A DNA stretch of 26,257 nt from Lingula anatina (lineage: Eukaryota; Brachiopoda; Lingulata; Lingulida; Lingulidae). The notes below the pieces were generated by a model, which was not told where the DNA came from, did no database searches, and saw nothing but the letters and a program-made list of their open reading frames with translations. How positions within the stretch are numbered: the first letter of the stretch is position 1; each line of letters starts with the position of its first letter. Shown here in pieces: positions 11,172-20,484 of the stretch. A program made the translations under genes and the position numbers. The stretch lies in NCBI RefSeq assembly GCF_001039355.2, contig NW_019775846.1, forward strand, positions 536,935-563,191. The letters run 5' to 3'.

Positions 11172-11948
11172 TTAATTTTCATCATAAATTTCACAATATA
11201 GTTTGGCATTGTTCTTTGCAGTGTTGAAAGTTATAAGATATATATGTATGATGTCATCTATTGTTTTGTCCTTTTTAAATTTCAAGGTGTTGTCTATCAC
11301 AAGGGTGCCAAGTCCATGATTTATTATAACATTGCTGAATCTTTTCAGATCTTCTTCAGATTTGCACACTGTTTCTTCTAACATATTTATCCTCGATTCT
11401 CTTTTTGAAATTGTGCTTTCCAAACTCTGCATGGTTTTTAGGTTCTGGTCCAACTGTGATTCTTTCCTTTGGGCCTCTTTAGTAAGTTTATGGCACTCAC
11501 CTTGTAATAGTTGCAGTTCTGTTTTGGAGGTTGCAGATAAGTCTATAACATCAGCCAAATTTTCACACTCTTTGAATGGTAAATCGGTCCGGATATTGAT
11601 TTTTGAAATACTATTTTCTTCTGTCACAGGTAACTTACTTGTGTCTACGGTTTCTTCAGATAAAGGAACAGCCCTTCTCATTTCTCTCTCTTCCAGCCAT
11701 TTTTGTTTTCTCTGTTTATATCTCCTTATTCTAGATGGTGTCTTTTTCTTCTCTACTTTCATTGCTGAGAGGGTGTTGACCTCACTGCTCATCATTTTCG
11801 GTGTCCTTGGGTCTGTTTTCCACTTCAGGGTAATGAATAGTTCTTCACCCACCTTACTCACGCTGTACATTGATGGTACTTGGTCGACTTCCAGTAGAAT
11901 ATTAAAAATATCTGCTGGTAAGATATTTTGTCTCCCAAGTCTTTCCAT
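11172..11948 (-). CDS. Retroelement coiled-coil (Gag-like?) protein
   Basis: A 258-residue ORF starts at the first ATG after the 5' LTR (MERLGRQN). The same frame is open further upstream into the LTR but has no ATG there. An N-terminal block of about 75 residues looks folded (PADIFNILLEVDQVPSMYSV, ITLKWKTDP). A basic TPSRIRRYKQRKQKWLEE segment follows at roughly residues 89-106; similar KSPSxxRRD/RxxxFL motifs occur in uncharacterised invertebrate TE proteins (from memory). Residues about 160-215 form a coiled coil rich in Gln, Glu, Lys and Leu. It ends YDEN then TAA. The same frame stays open after this stop for 38 more codons with a Gln/Lys/Arg-rich composition (to 11055). No enzymatic motif is present, so a Gag-like structural role is plausible but unproven. 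Confidence 0.7.
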   Translation of the reverse strand: MERLGRQNILPADIFNILLEVDQVPSMYSVSKVGEELFITLKWKTDPRTPKMMSSEVNTLSAMKVEKKKTPSRIRRYKQRKQKWLEEREMRRAVPLSEETVDTSKLPVTEENSISKINIRTDLPFKECENLADVIDLSATSKTELQLLQGECHKLTKEAQRKESQLDQNLKTMQSLESTISKRESRINMLEETVCKSEEDLKRFSNVIINHGLGTLVIDNTLKFKKDKTIDDIIHIYLITFNTAKNNAKLYCEIYDEN

Positions 11949-12002
11949 CTTTGTTCTGTGAGGTACTGGGGAAGTTGAAATGCCCACAGGTTCTCCAACA
12001 GT

Positions 12003-12384
12003 TATCACGGCGGGTTTGGGGATCAGATCCACCGCGACATGGTCCAAGAATAAATAAGCAAGACTTAGAATATATTTCCACAAAGTCCGGTTTATTCCTG
12101 GTTGAGAGCTGGGACCTCCAGTCAGCTTGTTCAGCTGTCTGGTGTGGCCACGTCCAGTCTTCCCTTCTCAGAGAATACACACAGGTTATATAGCCTATTT
12201 GAACAAAGAACAATTAACAATGAACTAAATTACAGGTAGGAGGATGACTTATGATTAAATTATAATTAAAGAGCATGGTCGGAGACGTCTGGCTATACTA
12301 ACAGAGAGACCACTGTCTGACCATCTCCTTTGAAGTTAAATGATACATCTGACCCATTAATTTTATAATAATACAGTTGTGATA
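12003..12384 (-). repeat. 5' LTR of the retroelement
   Basis: Read on the minus strand, the LTR carries TATATAA (12192-12186) about 90 bp before AATAAA (12096-12091). This is the expected order of a U3 promoter followed by an R-region poly(A) signal. The tips are perfect 6-bp inverted repeats. Confidence 0.9.
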
Positions 12385-13960
12385 CATTTTAGAGATTTTG
12401 ACTTATAGGGATGCCTTGGACCTTAGCAAAATGTGGGACTGTGGTTTAAACTGTTTTTCGCAATGAAAAATACGGTGACCTGGCTAAACCGAGTTTCCTG
12501 CAGTGAGAAAGGCAGCACTTTTATATCGCTATGACATCAGTTAGGTGAACTGATTTAGGAAAGTTGATCTTTTCATATTTAAACAAACTAAAATGTCAGA
12601 AATAAAGTTAAGAAAGCAGGGATGAATATGCATTATATAAATTAAACTGGATGGAACAATTCAGCCTTTTTACATTTGATAACATCCGGAACAAAACACT
12701 GCAAGAACAATCAAAATGACAATTGTAAAATGAAACCGTATGTATGCAAGGAAAACTCATCTTAACACAACAGTTACAGCTTCAAATATATATATATTGA
12801 TTGTTAAATTGTCATTTTTATTATTGTTGCCCAGTTTTTAAAAAGATATATGCAATGCACAAGCAAATGTGAAAACTAGTTTGCCAACAAAAATGGCAAT
12901 CTCACAGCCTGTTCAGTAACAAGCAATTATGTATTACAAATATTGTATTTTTTTATTTGTTGTGAAGCTTTTCACAGCTGACTATTTTTGGAGTTTTTTG
13001 ACAAAATGGTTGCACAATTGGAAAAAAAATGCCATTGACTTTTTTGCTGTTATGTATGTATTCATTTGGGAAAGTAAGTGGAATAAAATTGTTTTAGTTA
13101 ACTGCTTTGATTTTATCTTAAATAATTTTAGATTCACAAAATTTTGTAGGTGCAACATTTTTTATTAGAATGATAGAAAATTTATTTGCTCTTTTCAGCA
13201 AAGGAAATTTGGGTATAAATTGTGTTCATGGTGCTCGGCACATCACATATAACCAGTTCTTTCCCATATGTGTTAGTCCAGATGTGAACTTGTGAATGTC
13301 TCAAGTCATTCAATATTAATTTTTGTCTTATATAAAGCAGTTTTCAGTTCATCAATCATTAATGTTGGACATCAATCATTAATGTAGAAGTCCAAATTTA
13401 AGGATCTTTATTTCTTTTATAATGTCTTAACTCACACACATACTTCTAACATTACTGCCACACGGATACAGCAGAAATAACAGGATTAATTAAAAATTAA
13501 CAATTTTTATTTGTAACTCAACCAATCATTTGCTCTCTACAAATGTGCTCAAATAAATAAAAGCATTCCATTTTTTCTGCAGACTTATTATATCTTGGCA
13601 TGATAACTGGTTATACAGTGTTTGGAGGGGGGGGGGGGGGATGCTGAATGCTGTAGTAAATCTATGCCTTATTAGCTAGAAAGATGGTGCAAGTTGCAAC
13701 CTTACAAATACATTTTAGCTTATGATGGACTAGACAGTAAAATCAGGTTCCTTAAGCCAAATATAACAGGCATGCCAGACTTATGACTCTGCTAACCTCT
13801 ACCAGGGCCACAGTTATTATTGTGGACATTTTTTGCTGAGGCGACTAAGAGCCAAAATGACTGTCTATTTATCTATAGACACATCTGTGAATATCTGTGG
13901 AAAATCAATCTGTCGCCCTGGTATAGGGTATGACTCTGCAGTGTTTCCTTCAATTGTTAC
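12385..13960. other. Gene-poor AT-rich stretch with a G14 tract
   Basis: No exon was recognised on either strand. A run of 14 G occupies 13627-13640. A short CATCAATCATTAATGT sequence occurs twice in tandem near 13350-13385. This is where a last exon of the neighbouring minus-strand TGF-beta-like gene would be expected, but no CxGxC or CCxP cysteine-knot pattern was found. Confidence 0.5.
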
Positions 13961-15121
13961 CTTTTTTGTGACTAAAGTAAACTACAAAGAATGGTCTGTG
14001 TCTCTTCCTGTTGTGTTTTTCATCTGTTACAAGATGAACTTGTCTTGCAGCTCTAGCAGCATGAACCCCAGGGCGTATGCTATTCACTCTAACTTCTAGT
14101 CCCTTGAAGAGGTGTGGTTGATGTACAAATAAAGATACAGCTTCCGTGGCATCAAACTGCAGCCATTCAGAGGTATGGATGTTCACCAATCTGAAAAGAA
14201 AAAAAAAATCTTGTAAAGATGGCTCCTTAAGTTAAATATTTTACATATTTTGAAAAAGAAAAAAGCACATTACTAGATAAACGAGTGTTGGGATGTCATT
14301 TTTCCTAGCTTTGTGGCATTATGATTTCGAAATGACATCTAAAAAGGAAGACAAAATCCATCCACATTTACTTAATAAAGTATGTATAAAATATACTGCA
14401 ACAGTGCAAAAAGCTCAGAAGTGTAATTTAAGATCAAAATATTACTGTAATAAATTATATTACCTTGAATCAAGTGGCATGACTGCTTTATCCTTGATGA
14501 GGTATAAACTCACTCTGGCTTGTCGAGGGAACATTCTTCTTTCACTTGGCCTCGAACCATATTTGTATACTTTTAAGGCAGCATATAATATTTGTGAATG
14601 TCGAAATATCCTACGCTTTACTTGCATTTTGATTCTGTGATGAATTGAAGTAGTGTATACTACTTTAGTGTGAATACCTGAAATTATGAATTTTCATTTT
14701 TAGTTATTAGCTTATGGAATTTCTAACATATCTTTACTCCGAGTTCAGTGAATTCTTGACTCTTTGTAAAAACAATTATTTTAATTATACAATAAGTTTA
14801 TACTTAAGTGTTTCATTAAGAAAGAGAAAAATCTTAAAGGTGACATAAAATGTGATCTTTTCCAATGTTTTGCAGTATGGTAAAATCACCTGTGGGATAA
14901 CTGGTGAAAGAATTCCTAAAAACTTGAGCAAGACTGGGAACTGCACCATCATTCAGCATCATGTCAGCGTTTGAATTCTGGTTGTTCTCTTCCCCAGAAT
15001 ATTCTTCCATCTCACTGGTAGATGGAGTAGACTGATCCAAAGGCAGAGCAAAGCTATTTGAAATTGTAACAGCACATCGCACAGCAAGCAGAAATACTTT
15101 CCAAACAGTATCAGTGTCCAT
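13950..15121 (-). CDS. TGF-beta superfamily propeptide protein, mature domain not found
   Basis: Exons 15121-14890, 14677-14464 and 14190-13961 join in phase to give 225 residues. The N-terminus is a signal peptide (hydrophobic residues about 7-25, VWKVFLLAVRCAVTIS). The middle matches the TGF-beta propeptide pattern: ILYAALKVYKYG, then RVSLYLIKD, then SEWLQFDATEAVSLF (Trp158, Phe-Asp161-162), then GLEVRV, then RPFFVVYF near the end. A basic RKRHR at 210-214 is furin-like but lies before the final propeptide strand. The third exon has a GTAACA donor after SHKK; without splicing, the frame stops at 13950. In known family members a cystine-knot ligand follows, cut out by furin. No such exon is seen in the 1.6 kb before the LTR element or in the isomerase introns. 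This could be a ligand gene with a distant or lost last exon, or a propeptide-only protein. Confidence 0.8.
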
Positions 15122-15158
15122 GATGAAAAGAAATGGGAATACAGATCCTGGAAGCTGC

Positions 15159-15170
15159 TTTATATATATT
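15159..15170 (-). promoter_or_regulatory. TATA box of the TGF-beta-like gene
   Basis: The minus strand reads AATATATATAAA about 40 nt upstream of the start codon at 15121. This predicts a transcription start near 15130-15140 and a very short 5' UTR, and supports 15121 as the true first coding exon. Confidence 0.65.
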
Positions 15171-15488
15171 CTATCATGCAGTAATCAGACTGTCTGACTG
15201 CTTGACAATTGTTTATAATTACCAAGTCTGACAGATTTCAAGTGGTACAAATTACAATACAGTGGTCATTATGAAGAGAAGTGTGCATAATTTGTGACTC
15301 TACAGGTGGTTTACCCAAATGTGTCAAATCCTGTTGATACAAGCACAACTGTTTCTCACTTCATACACACCTAATGCACTGAGAAGAGCTTAGCAGTTAA
15401 ACAATCTCATATCAAATAAATTGTGAAACTAGAGACAGCTAGCTCATCTACTCCAATTGTAATGGACAGACAAAAACATCATTCCAAA

Positions 15489-16836
15489 TCAACAAAATAT
15501 ATCATCTTCAACTGAATTTTTTCCTGGGGCTTCCTCTGTTTGATTTATAGAGTTTGAAAGAACTAATTCATTTCTCCCATTTAGATTTTCATATCCATTG
15601 TTTGGAGAGGAGCCCGAGGAGCTGCCAAGTCTTTGTAACCTTGCCTGCTGGACTTGTTGTCTTTTAATGCCTGGACTTATTTTGGAGTGAACTGAAATTC
15701 TGATTGATAAAGAAGCCTGTGATATTTCTTCATCCTGAGATTCTGCTGAGAAAAGACCTCTTCTTCTCAAATCCTCAGGAGTTGCTGGAACAGTCTGGTC
15801 ACCTGAATTTCAAAATGTGTTTGATAAAGTTAAATATAATCATTAGGCATAAGGCATTATTAAAATCTTAAAATATATGTGATTGAATTTTTTCTTTCAA
15901 TATGAATTGCATACAGAATCACAGCATGTTAGCAGACAAAAGTTACAAATTTACCTTCATTTGTGGGCTTTCCTTTTCCTCTTTTGAGTTTTGAATCTGC
16001 TTGCTGCATGCTTGTAATTCCATTTCCTACAAATTGTAAGACATTTAGCATAAGCTGTACAATGTCATAAAATTAACAAATAAAAGTGTTGAAAAAAGAA
16101 AATGAAAATTTCAAAATAAATTTCATTCACTGAGAGAACATTAACCTACTTTTGTAGGCTTTAATCTTCTCCTATTCCTTTATCTATATTTTTGCCAAAG
16201 AGGCACATACAGATTTTTTGGATAAGTACTACAAAAAAGCTGATGCATGCTAAGGAAATCTGTTTTTAACAGAATGAACTGTTGTTTTCAGTCATGTTCC
16301 TAAGCTGTATGTGTGAGATGAAATGATAAACACGTGTGTTAAGCCCCCTTTACACTGAACGGCGTCCTTTCTGCGTCCAGCAGTACGGCCCCATTTGAGA
16401 GTTAAAAAAATTATAATACTTTACGGCCGACAACTGGCCGATCATTGAGCATTCATTCTGATACAAAATCGATGCTTGTGTCTCCTTATTAAGACCACAG
16501 GGATGCCAAATTTCATGGTCGCAGAAAGGACGCCGTCCAGTGTAAAGGGGGTATTACCAGATGAGGAGTGGTGGTGAAAGGGGTAGTTCATAGGTATGCT
16601 TACTCATGGTAATAAGTGGTGTGACAGTCATTCTCTGCTGATGCAGAACTTCATTCATGCTTGGTGTTCTTGGGGCAGATGCTCTTTCCACTGAATTTAA
16701 ACCATAGCACATATTTCACAGGTAGATATAATAAAACAAAAAATAGAAATTCTAAACATTCACAGCAAAAAGTTTCATAAAAATGAATGAAATATAAAAG
16801 CTTTCTTTTACAGAAGAAACAAAACCATATTCTCTT

Positions 16837-16879
<43 letters not shown>

Positions 16880-17424
16880 AAGTATTAAATGTACGAAAAT
16901 ATTTCAGGATAAATTCTGTAATGATTAAACTCTGCTAACCTTACACTAATATCTAAACTTTTATGAAATAACATTAAACTACTTCATTTTACCTGGAATT
17001 TTAGAATATCCCTGGTTATTATTCTGTATTGTGGGAACTACCCCAAATGTTGGATGTACTTGATACTGTTCACCAAGACTTGGTGTGCCAGGAACACAGT
17101 GATAAGGAGAATTTGTCATTCTTAAAAACAGAAATATGTAAACTCCGTAGACAAATAAGCAAAACCTGATCAAAATTTAGGATTTATGCAATCTAATCTT
17201 CAGCTGTGTACATTCTTTAGACTTGCAAGAATAAGCTTTATGGGACGAAGACCTACTGCATACCTGCTCAACTGCTCTCACAACATGAAAAGTGTCCCAA
17301 GGGGAATCGCAATTAATACCAACATGAAAACTTCTGGAAATGAAATATAGAAGAAGGTCTCTACTTTAAGAAAAAAAAGCAAGAGAACGGCTATGACAGC
17401 AAAAATCAACTTGGCGGGCAACAT
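15489..17424 (-). CDS. Unknown protein, two membrane segments plus disordered tail
   Basis: Proposed exons are 17424-17282, 17120-16993, 16690-16604, 16026-15955 and 15802-15489 (TGA stop), 247 residues. The last four are firm by splice signals and phase. The first uses a GTGAGA donor and joins in phase; without it, translation could start at the ATG at 17119. Exon 1 encodes two hydrophobic stretches (about residues 5-19, AKLIFAVIAVLLLFFL, and 31-48, VFMLVLIAIPLGTLFML). These are separated by a short loop and suggest a membrane hairpin. The rest is rich in Ser, Thr, Pro, Gln and Asn. It carries short motifs such as APRTPSMNEVLHQQRM and KISPGIKRQQVQQARLQRLG and ends acidic (VEDDIFC). No family was recognised. 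Only about 320 bp separate its stop from the TATA box of the next minus-strand gene. Confidence 0.65.
16342..16553. mobile_element. Short MITE with about 35-bp terminal inverted repeats
   Basis: CCCCCTTTACACTGAACGG and the following CGTCCTTTCTGCG at the left match the reverse complement of the right end (CGCAGAAAGGACGCCGTCC and onward) with one or two differences. TTA flanks both sides (16339-16341 and 16554-16556), a 3-bp duplication that fits PIF/Harbinger-type MITEs. The 212-bp element has no ORF. It lies in an intron of the unknown membrane-protein gene. Confidence 0.85.
16841..16876. repeat. TG microsatellite
   Basis: An uninterrupted alternating TG run occurs in an intron of the unknown membrane-protein gene. 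Confidence 0.95.
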
Positions 17425-18118
17425 TTCTATTCACTTGCGATCGTCGTCTGGTGAATTCGGATCAGATAAACTTTGGTCCAATAGATATCGCTGTTACTAT
17501 CAAATGACTGATTGGTCAAAAGAAAAGTAGGTCATTTGCCCTGACAAAATAGATGCCAAAATGAGATCCTGATAATATTGCCTAAGAAAATGACACTTTG
17601 TTCAAAACTATTTTCAAAGGACGCCCAAATAATCAACTGAATTTTATAACACAAATTTGACTTTTTCAGTGTGGAACCGGCTATGGGGAGGGGGAGGGGT
17701 GGGGTAGTAATCACAATTCAAGGGAAATAAAATCACCAATTCAAAAATCACATTTAATTTACATCTCACTGATAATGCACGTCGAAAATCCTCAAAATCA
17801 CAAATCACCAGGTATACTGACTGTTTTACGAAGGGTGGAGAATAAAAGGGCGCATCCACGAGTCATGTGAATGGGGTGCTTCACGTTTCACGCATCTCGG
17901 GAAACAAAAAAGCCGACAAAAAAGTGGTTTTCGCGGGTAGCGAAAAAACCCTCGCTATTAGCGCGACCGCAAATGTAGTATATTAAAATCATTCTCATGT
18001 CGTACCCGCGTTTTAATGCATCTTATTATGCAAAAGCGTAAAGGTTAATATACATGTAGGCGCCTCTCTCTCTATCGACACACAGATATCTCACTTTCTC
18101 ATGTTCTAAATCATGTTT
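17425..18118. other. Intergenic region with a locally CpG-richer patch
   Basis: This is upstream of the minus-strand gene that starts at 17424, so its promoter should lie just to the right. A G-rich tract occurs at about 17684-17706. A patch around 17850-18070 has more CpG than its surroundings. No exon, tRNA or other feature could be supported. Confidence 0.4.
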
Positions 18119-18353
18119 CACATCGTCATTGAGAAAACTACATGTAAGCGACTTCTCTACTGTTGTACTGTCATAAATGCCTTTGACATATATCGACTGG
18201 ATTACTGTACTACAAAAATAGTCTACTGTACTAATCTCCGCAAGAAAAAAGTCAAACGTCTACAGCACATTCAAAAATTGGCATCACCGCTCGTGTCTTT
18301 GTACCCGCACACCTAGTGACAGCTAGTCACATCACACCTATCCTCAAACAACT
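18119..18353 (+). pseudogene. Decayed LINE reverse transcriptase fragment
   Basis: The frame INAFDIYRLDYC, then KRLQHIQKLASPLVSL, then (after a frame break at about 18315) SHITPILKQLH matches the C-terminal reverse-transcriptase pattern of Jockey/CR1-like LINEs. There it reads roughly SRLDYCNSLL, RLQRIQNAAARLV, HITPILKxLHWLPV. The expected LHWLPV end is lost to a stop after LKQLH. No other part of the element is seen nearby, so this is a dead fragment. Confidence 0.82.
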
Positions 18354-18359
18354 TCACTG

Positions 18360-19783
18360 AAGGTCGGTGTGTGTTAGACGGAATTTAATCTTCCCAAATT
18401 TTCTAAGATTTTATTTACAAAAATATTAATATAATAAAAAAGAATAAAAATGGCCCAGTTATGATAAATAGTTGCACAAAAAACAGTACTTGACGAACGA
18501 AATTGACTGAGTTTACAGACTGATCCCTAGGGAGTAAGTGCGCTAACGCTACGGTACATGCACCAAACGTTATTGCTATTCATTGAATTTCTAATATAAC
18601 TAGAATTATAAAGCTTTGTAAAAACATAACATTATATAGTATTACACAAAAATCAAACTGTTAAAATTAGAATGCTCTCAAAAGATGGCCCTCGAGCATT
18701 TACTGGTATTCTTCAGACGTCGTACAATGATAAACATAAAAAAGAAAAAAGAAAAAAAAAAAAGAAAAAAAGACCAGTATCAGTTTCAAAACTTTTTTAC
18801 AGTGCAGAGCTGTTAAACATGGAACGCAGATCCAGTTAAAAATACAGACATAAACATAATGAAATAAATATTTTTGCTTATGTGTTAATCAATTGATGCA
18901 TAAATGTGTTAATTTTAATGCTTTTTTATTACTTTCGTTCATTGCAATGTCTTACTGTGCACAGCTGGTGGTAATTTCTTTCATATATGTAAATATTAAA
19001 AATATGTACCCCTGAAATCTAGTGACAAAATACAATCCTGTTGGCAAAACCAGACTTCAAAGTTATATCAGACCAAGGGGATTTTGAATATTTCATACTA
19101 CAAAGATATATCTTATTATAAATAAGATATATCAATGATATCATTTTGTCATTTTTTTGTTATTGATTTATTGTAGCTTCTTTCATGTATAATGATGGAC
19201 ATAACCTTTTCTTTTATTTCCTGTATGACTCCCAATCACTTGTCAATTTAGTTATTTGTAAGCATGTGTTAAATCAACATTTATTCTTAACAACTTTTTT
19301 CATGAAAAACCATGCTAAGTTTTGTAAGAACATTTACCCCAAAACAGTAAAATAGATATTTGATAAGCACTTTTATGCATGTATGATAAAGACCATAACT
19401 ATTGCACTATTATTCAGAAAGATTTGCATTATAAATCTTATAATTTCACTTTTTCCTTTTCATTTGCCATTTACACCTGGTTTATGATACAAGTATTCCA
19501 TATTCCATATCTTTCCCAGACTGGAGACGCATTTCAAACGATCCTTTAGGATATTAAATTAATAATTATTATGCATATTCTGGTTATTCACAAAAATTAT
19601 ATACCTTAAAATGTATCTTTTTTTATATTTTCAAAAAGTTACATTGATATTATTAATAAGAGCTATTTTTCCATTTCATTTCCATCTGTGTATTTCTTAC
19701 CAGCTTATGTTTGGCACTGATAAAATTCCACAAAAACAGGGTGCCAGTATTAAATGAATGGATAAAAGCAATATGTCTAACAA
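18360..19783. other. AT-rich stretch without genes
   Basis: No exon was recognised. An A/G-rich tract of mostly A lies at about 18737-18773. A segment at about 19033-19117 (AATCCTGTTGGCxAAACCAGA, then TATATCAGACCAAGGG, then ACAAAGATATATCTTA) recurs in diverged form at about 20583-20682, so it is probably part of a dispersed repeat. Confidence 0.5.
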
Positions 19784-19848
19784 GTGAACATCCTTTTAAC
19801 GACAATGCATGGAGCATATGTCTTGAATAACCTAAAATCATTTGTAAA

Positions 19849-20418
19849 CTAGAGGATCAGAGAGGCGATACCGCCTCCAAATATTGTACCACCAGCTGGA
19901 GCGAACGCATTCGTATAGACCCCCACATACACAAAATAAGGGACACAGCCACCAGTTTAGAGCTTGACAAGCTGTAAAAATGCAATCAACAAGAATTTTT
20001 TAACTATTGCAAAAAATATATATGGTACAATCAAATTTAAGTTCTTCGTAAGGTAGGTCAAGGGTCAATTTCAAGGTCACAGTAAATTGCCAGTATATGA
20101 CTTCCTATTCAAGTTCAAGAGTAACTATGGACCTATCTCTGTCAAGTTTGAAGTTAAAAGAGAAAGAAATTAGCAGAGTTCAGTTCATGATAAAAAGTAG
20201 GTCAAAGGTCAATTTCAAGGTCACACTTAGATTGCCAGTATAGGACTTCCTATTCAACTTCAATAGTAACTATGGACCTATCTCAGCCAGTTTTGGAGAT
20301 AAAAGGGAAGCAAAATTTGCAAAATTCAGTTCATGGTGAAAAGTAGGTCAAAGGTCAATTTCAAGGTCACATTTAGATTGCCAGTATATGACTTTCTATT
20401 CAAGTTCAATAGTAACTA
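19849..20418 (-). mobile_element. Helitron-like non-autonomous element, cut by assembly gap
   Basis: On the minus strand the element ends in CTAG (19852-19849), preceded 9 nt upstream by a perfect 6-bp hairpin (stem GAGGCG/CGCCTC, 19862-19877). This is the standard Helitron 3' terminus. Host sequence next to CTAG begins with T. The intact target further right (ATTA|TTTACA on the minus strand, at 20484/20485) shows insertion between A and T, as expected for Helitrons. The interior holds tandem repeats of about 145 bp. The 5' (TC) end is not seen, because sequence is interrupted by an N at 20419. No Rep/helicase coding is present. Confidence 0.8.
20053..20418. repeat. Tandem repeat of about 145 bp, 2.5 copies, AGGTCA-rich
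   Basis: Units start at about 20053, 20197 and 20343. Each begins GTAGGTCAAxGGTCAATTTC followed by AAGGTCAC and includes TTGCCAGTATA and AGTAACTATGGACCTATCTC. The last unit is cut by the N at 20419, so the true copy number is unknown. Units two and three contain the perfect direct repeat AGGTCAAAGGTCA. Confidence 0.92.
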
Positions 20419-20419
20419 N

Positions 20420-20484
20420 GTGAACATCCTTTTAACGACAATGCATGGAGCATATGTCTTGAATAACCTAAAATCATTTGTAAA
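20420..20484. repeat. Copy of the Helitron target flank (empty site)
   Basis: These 65 bp are identical to 19784-19848, the sequence directly left of the Helitron. Here they continue without interruption into host sequence (TAATCCG). This is what the locus would look like without the insertion. Confidence 0.92.

Larger units (their letters stand above)
9869..12384 (-). mobile_element. Non-autonomous LTR retroelement with coiled-coil ORF
   Basis: Two 382-bp direct repeats (9869-10250 and 12003-12384) flank a 1752-bp interior. The copies differ at only three positions that I found, so the insertion is recent. CATT flanks both outer ends (9865-9868 and 12385-12388), a 4-bp target duplication. 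LTR tips are TATCAC...GTGATA rather than TG...CA; non-TG/CA tips with 4-bp duplications are known in some Gypsy/errantivirus elements. Reading on the minus strand, a purine-rich AAGGGAGA lies 2 nt before the 3' LTR and fits a polypurine tract. A TGG-initial sequence 5 nt after the 5' LTR is a weak primer-site candidate. No reverse transcriptase, integrase or protease was found, so it must rely on enzymes from elsewhere. Confidence 0.9.

Noticed and set aside
11332-11961. 209-codon plus-strand ORF inside the LTR element
   Set aside because: It is exactly antisense to the better-supported minus-strand ORF, has hydrophobic Ser/Leu-rich shadow composition, and matches no family.
11172-12083. Longer 303-codon version of the retroelement ORF starting in the LTR
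   Set aside because: The upstream start is TTG, not ATG, so the first true ATG at 11948 was used. The open frame through the LTR is noted only.
13190-13320. Minus-strand open frame with Cys and Trp as a TGF-beta ligand exon
   Set aside because: It spans under 45 codons and lacks CxGxC, CCxP and the final CxC pattern, so it is a chance frame.
14293-14640. 115-codon plus-strand ORF
   Set aside because: It overlaps the minus-strand propeptide exon at 14464-14677, which has domain support; the plus frame is its shadow.
17930-17975. tRNA-like or structured RNA in the CpG-richer patch
   Set aside because: Short GCGAAAA and TCGCTA pieces can pair, but no cloverleaf, T-loop GTTCGAATC or B-box was found.
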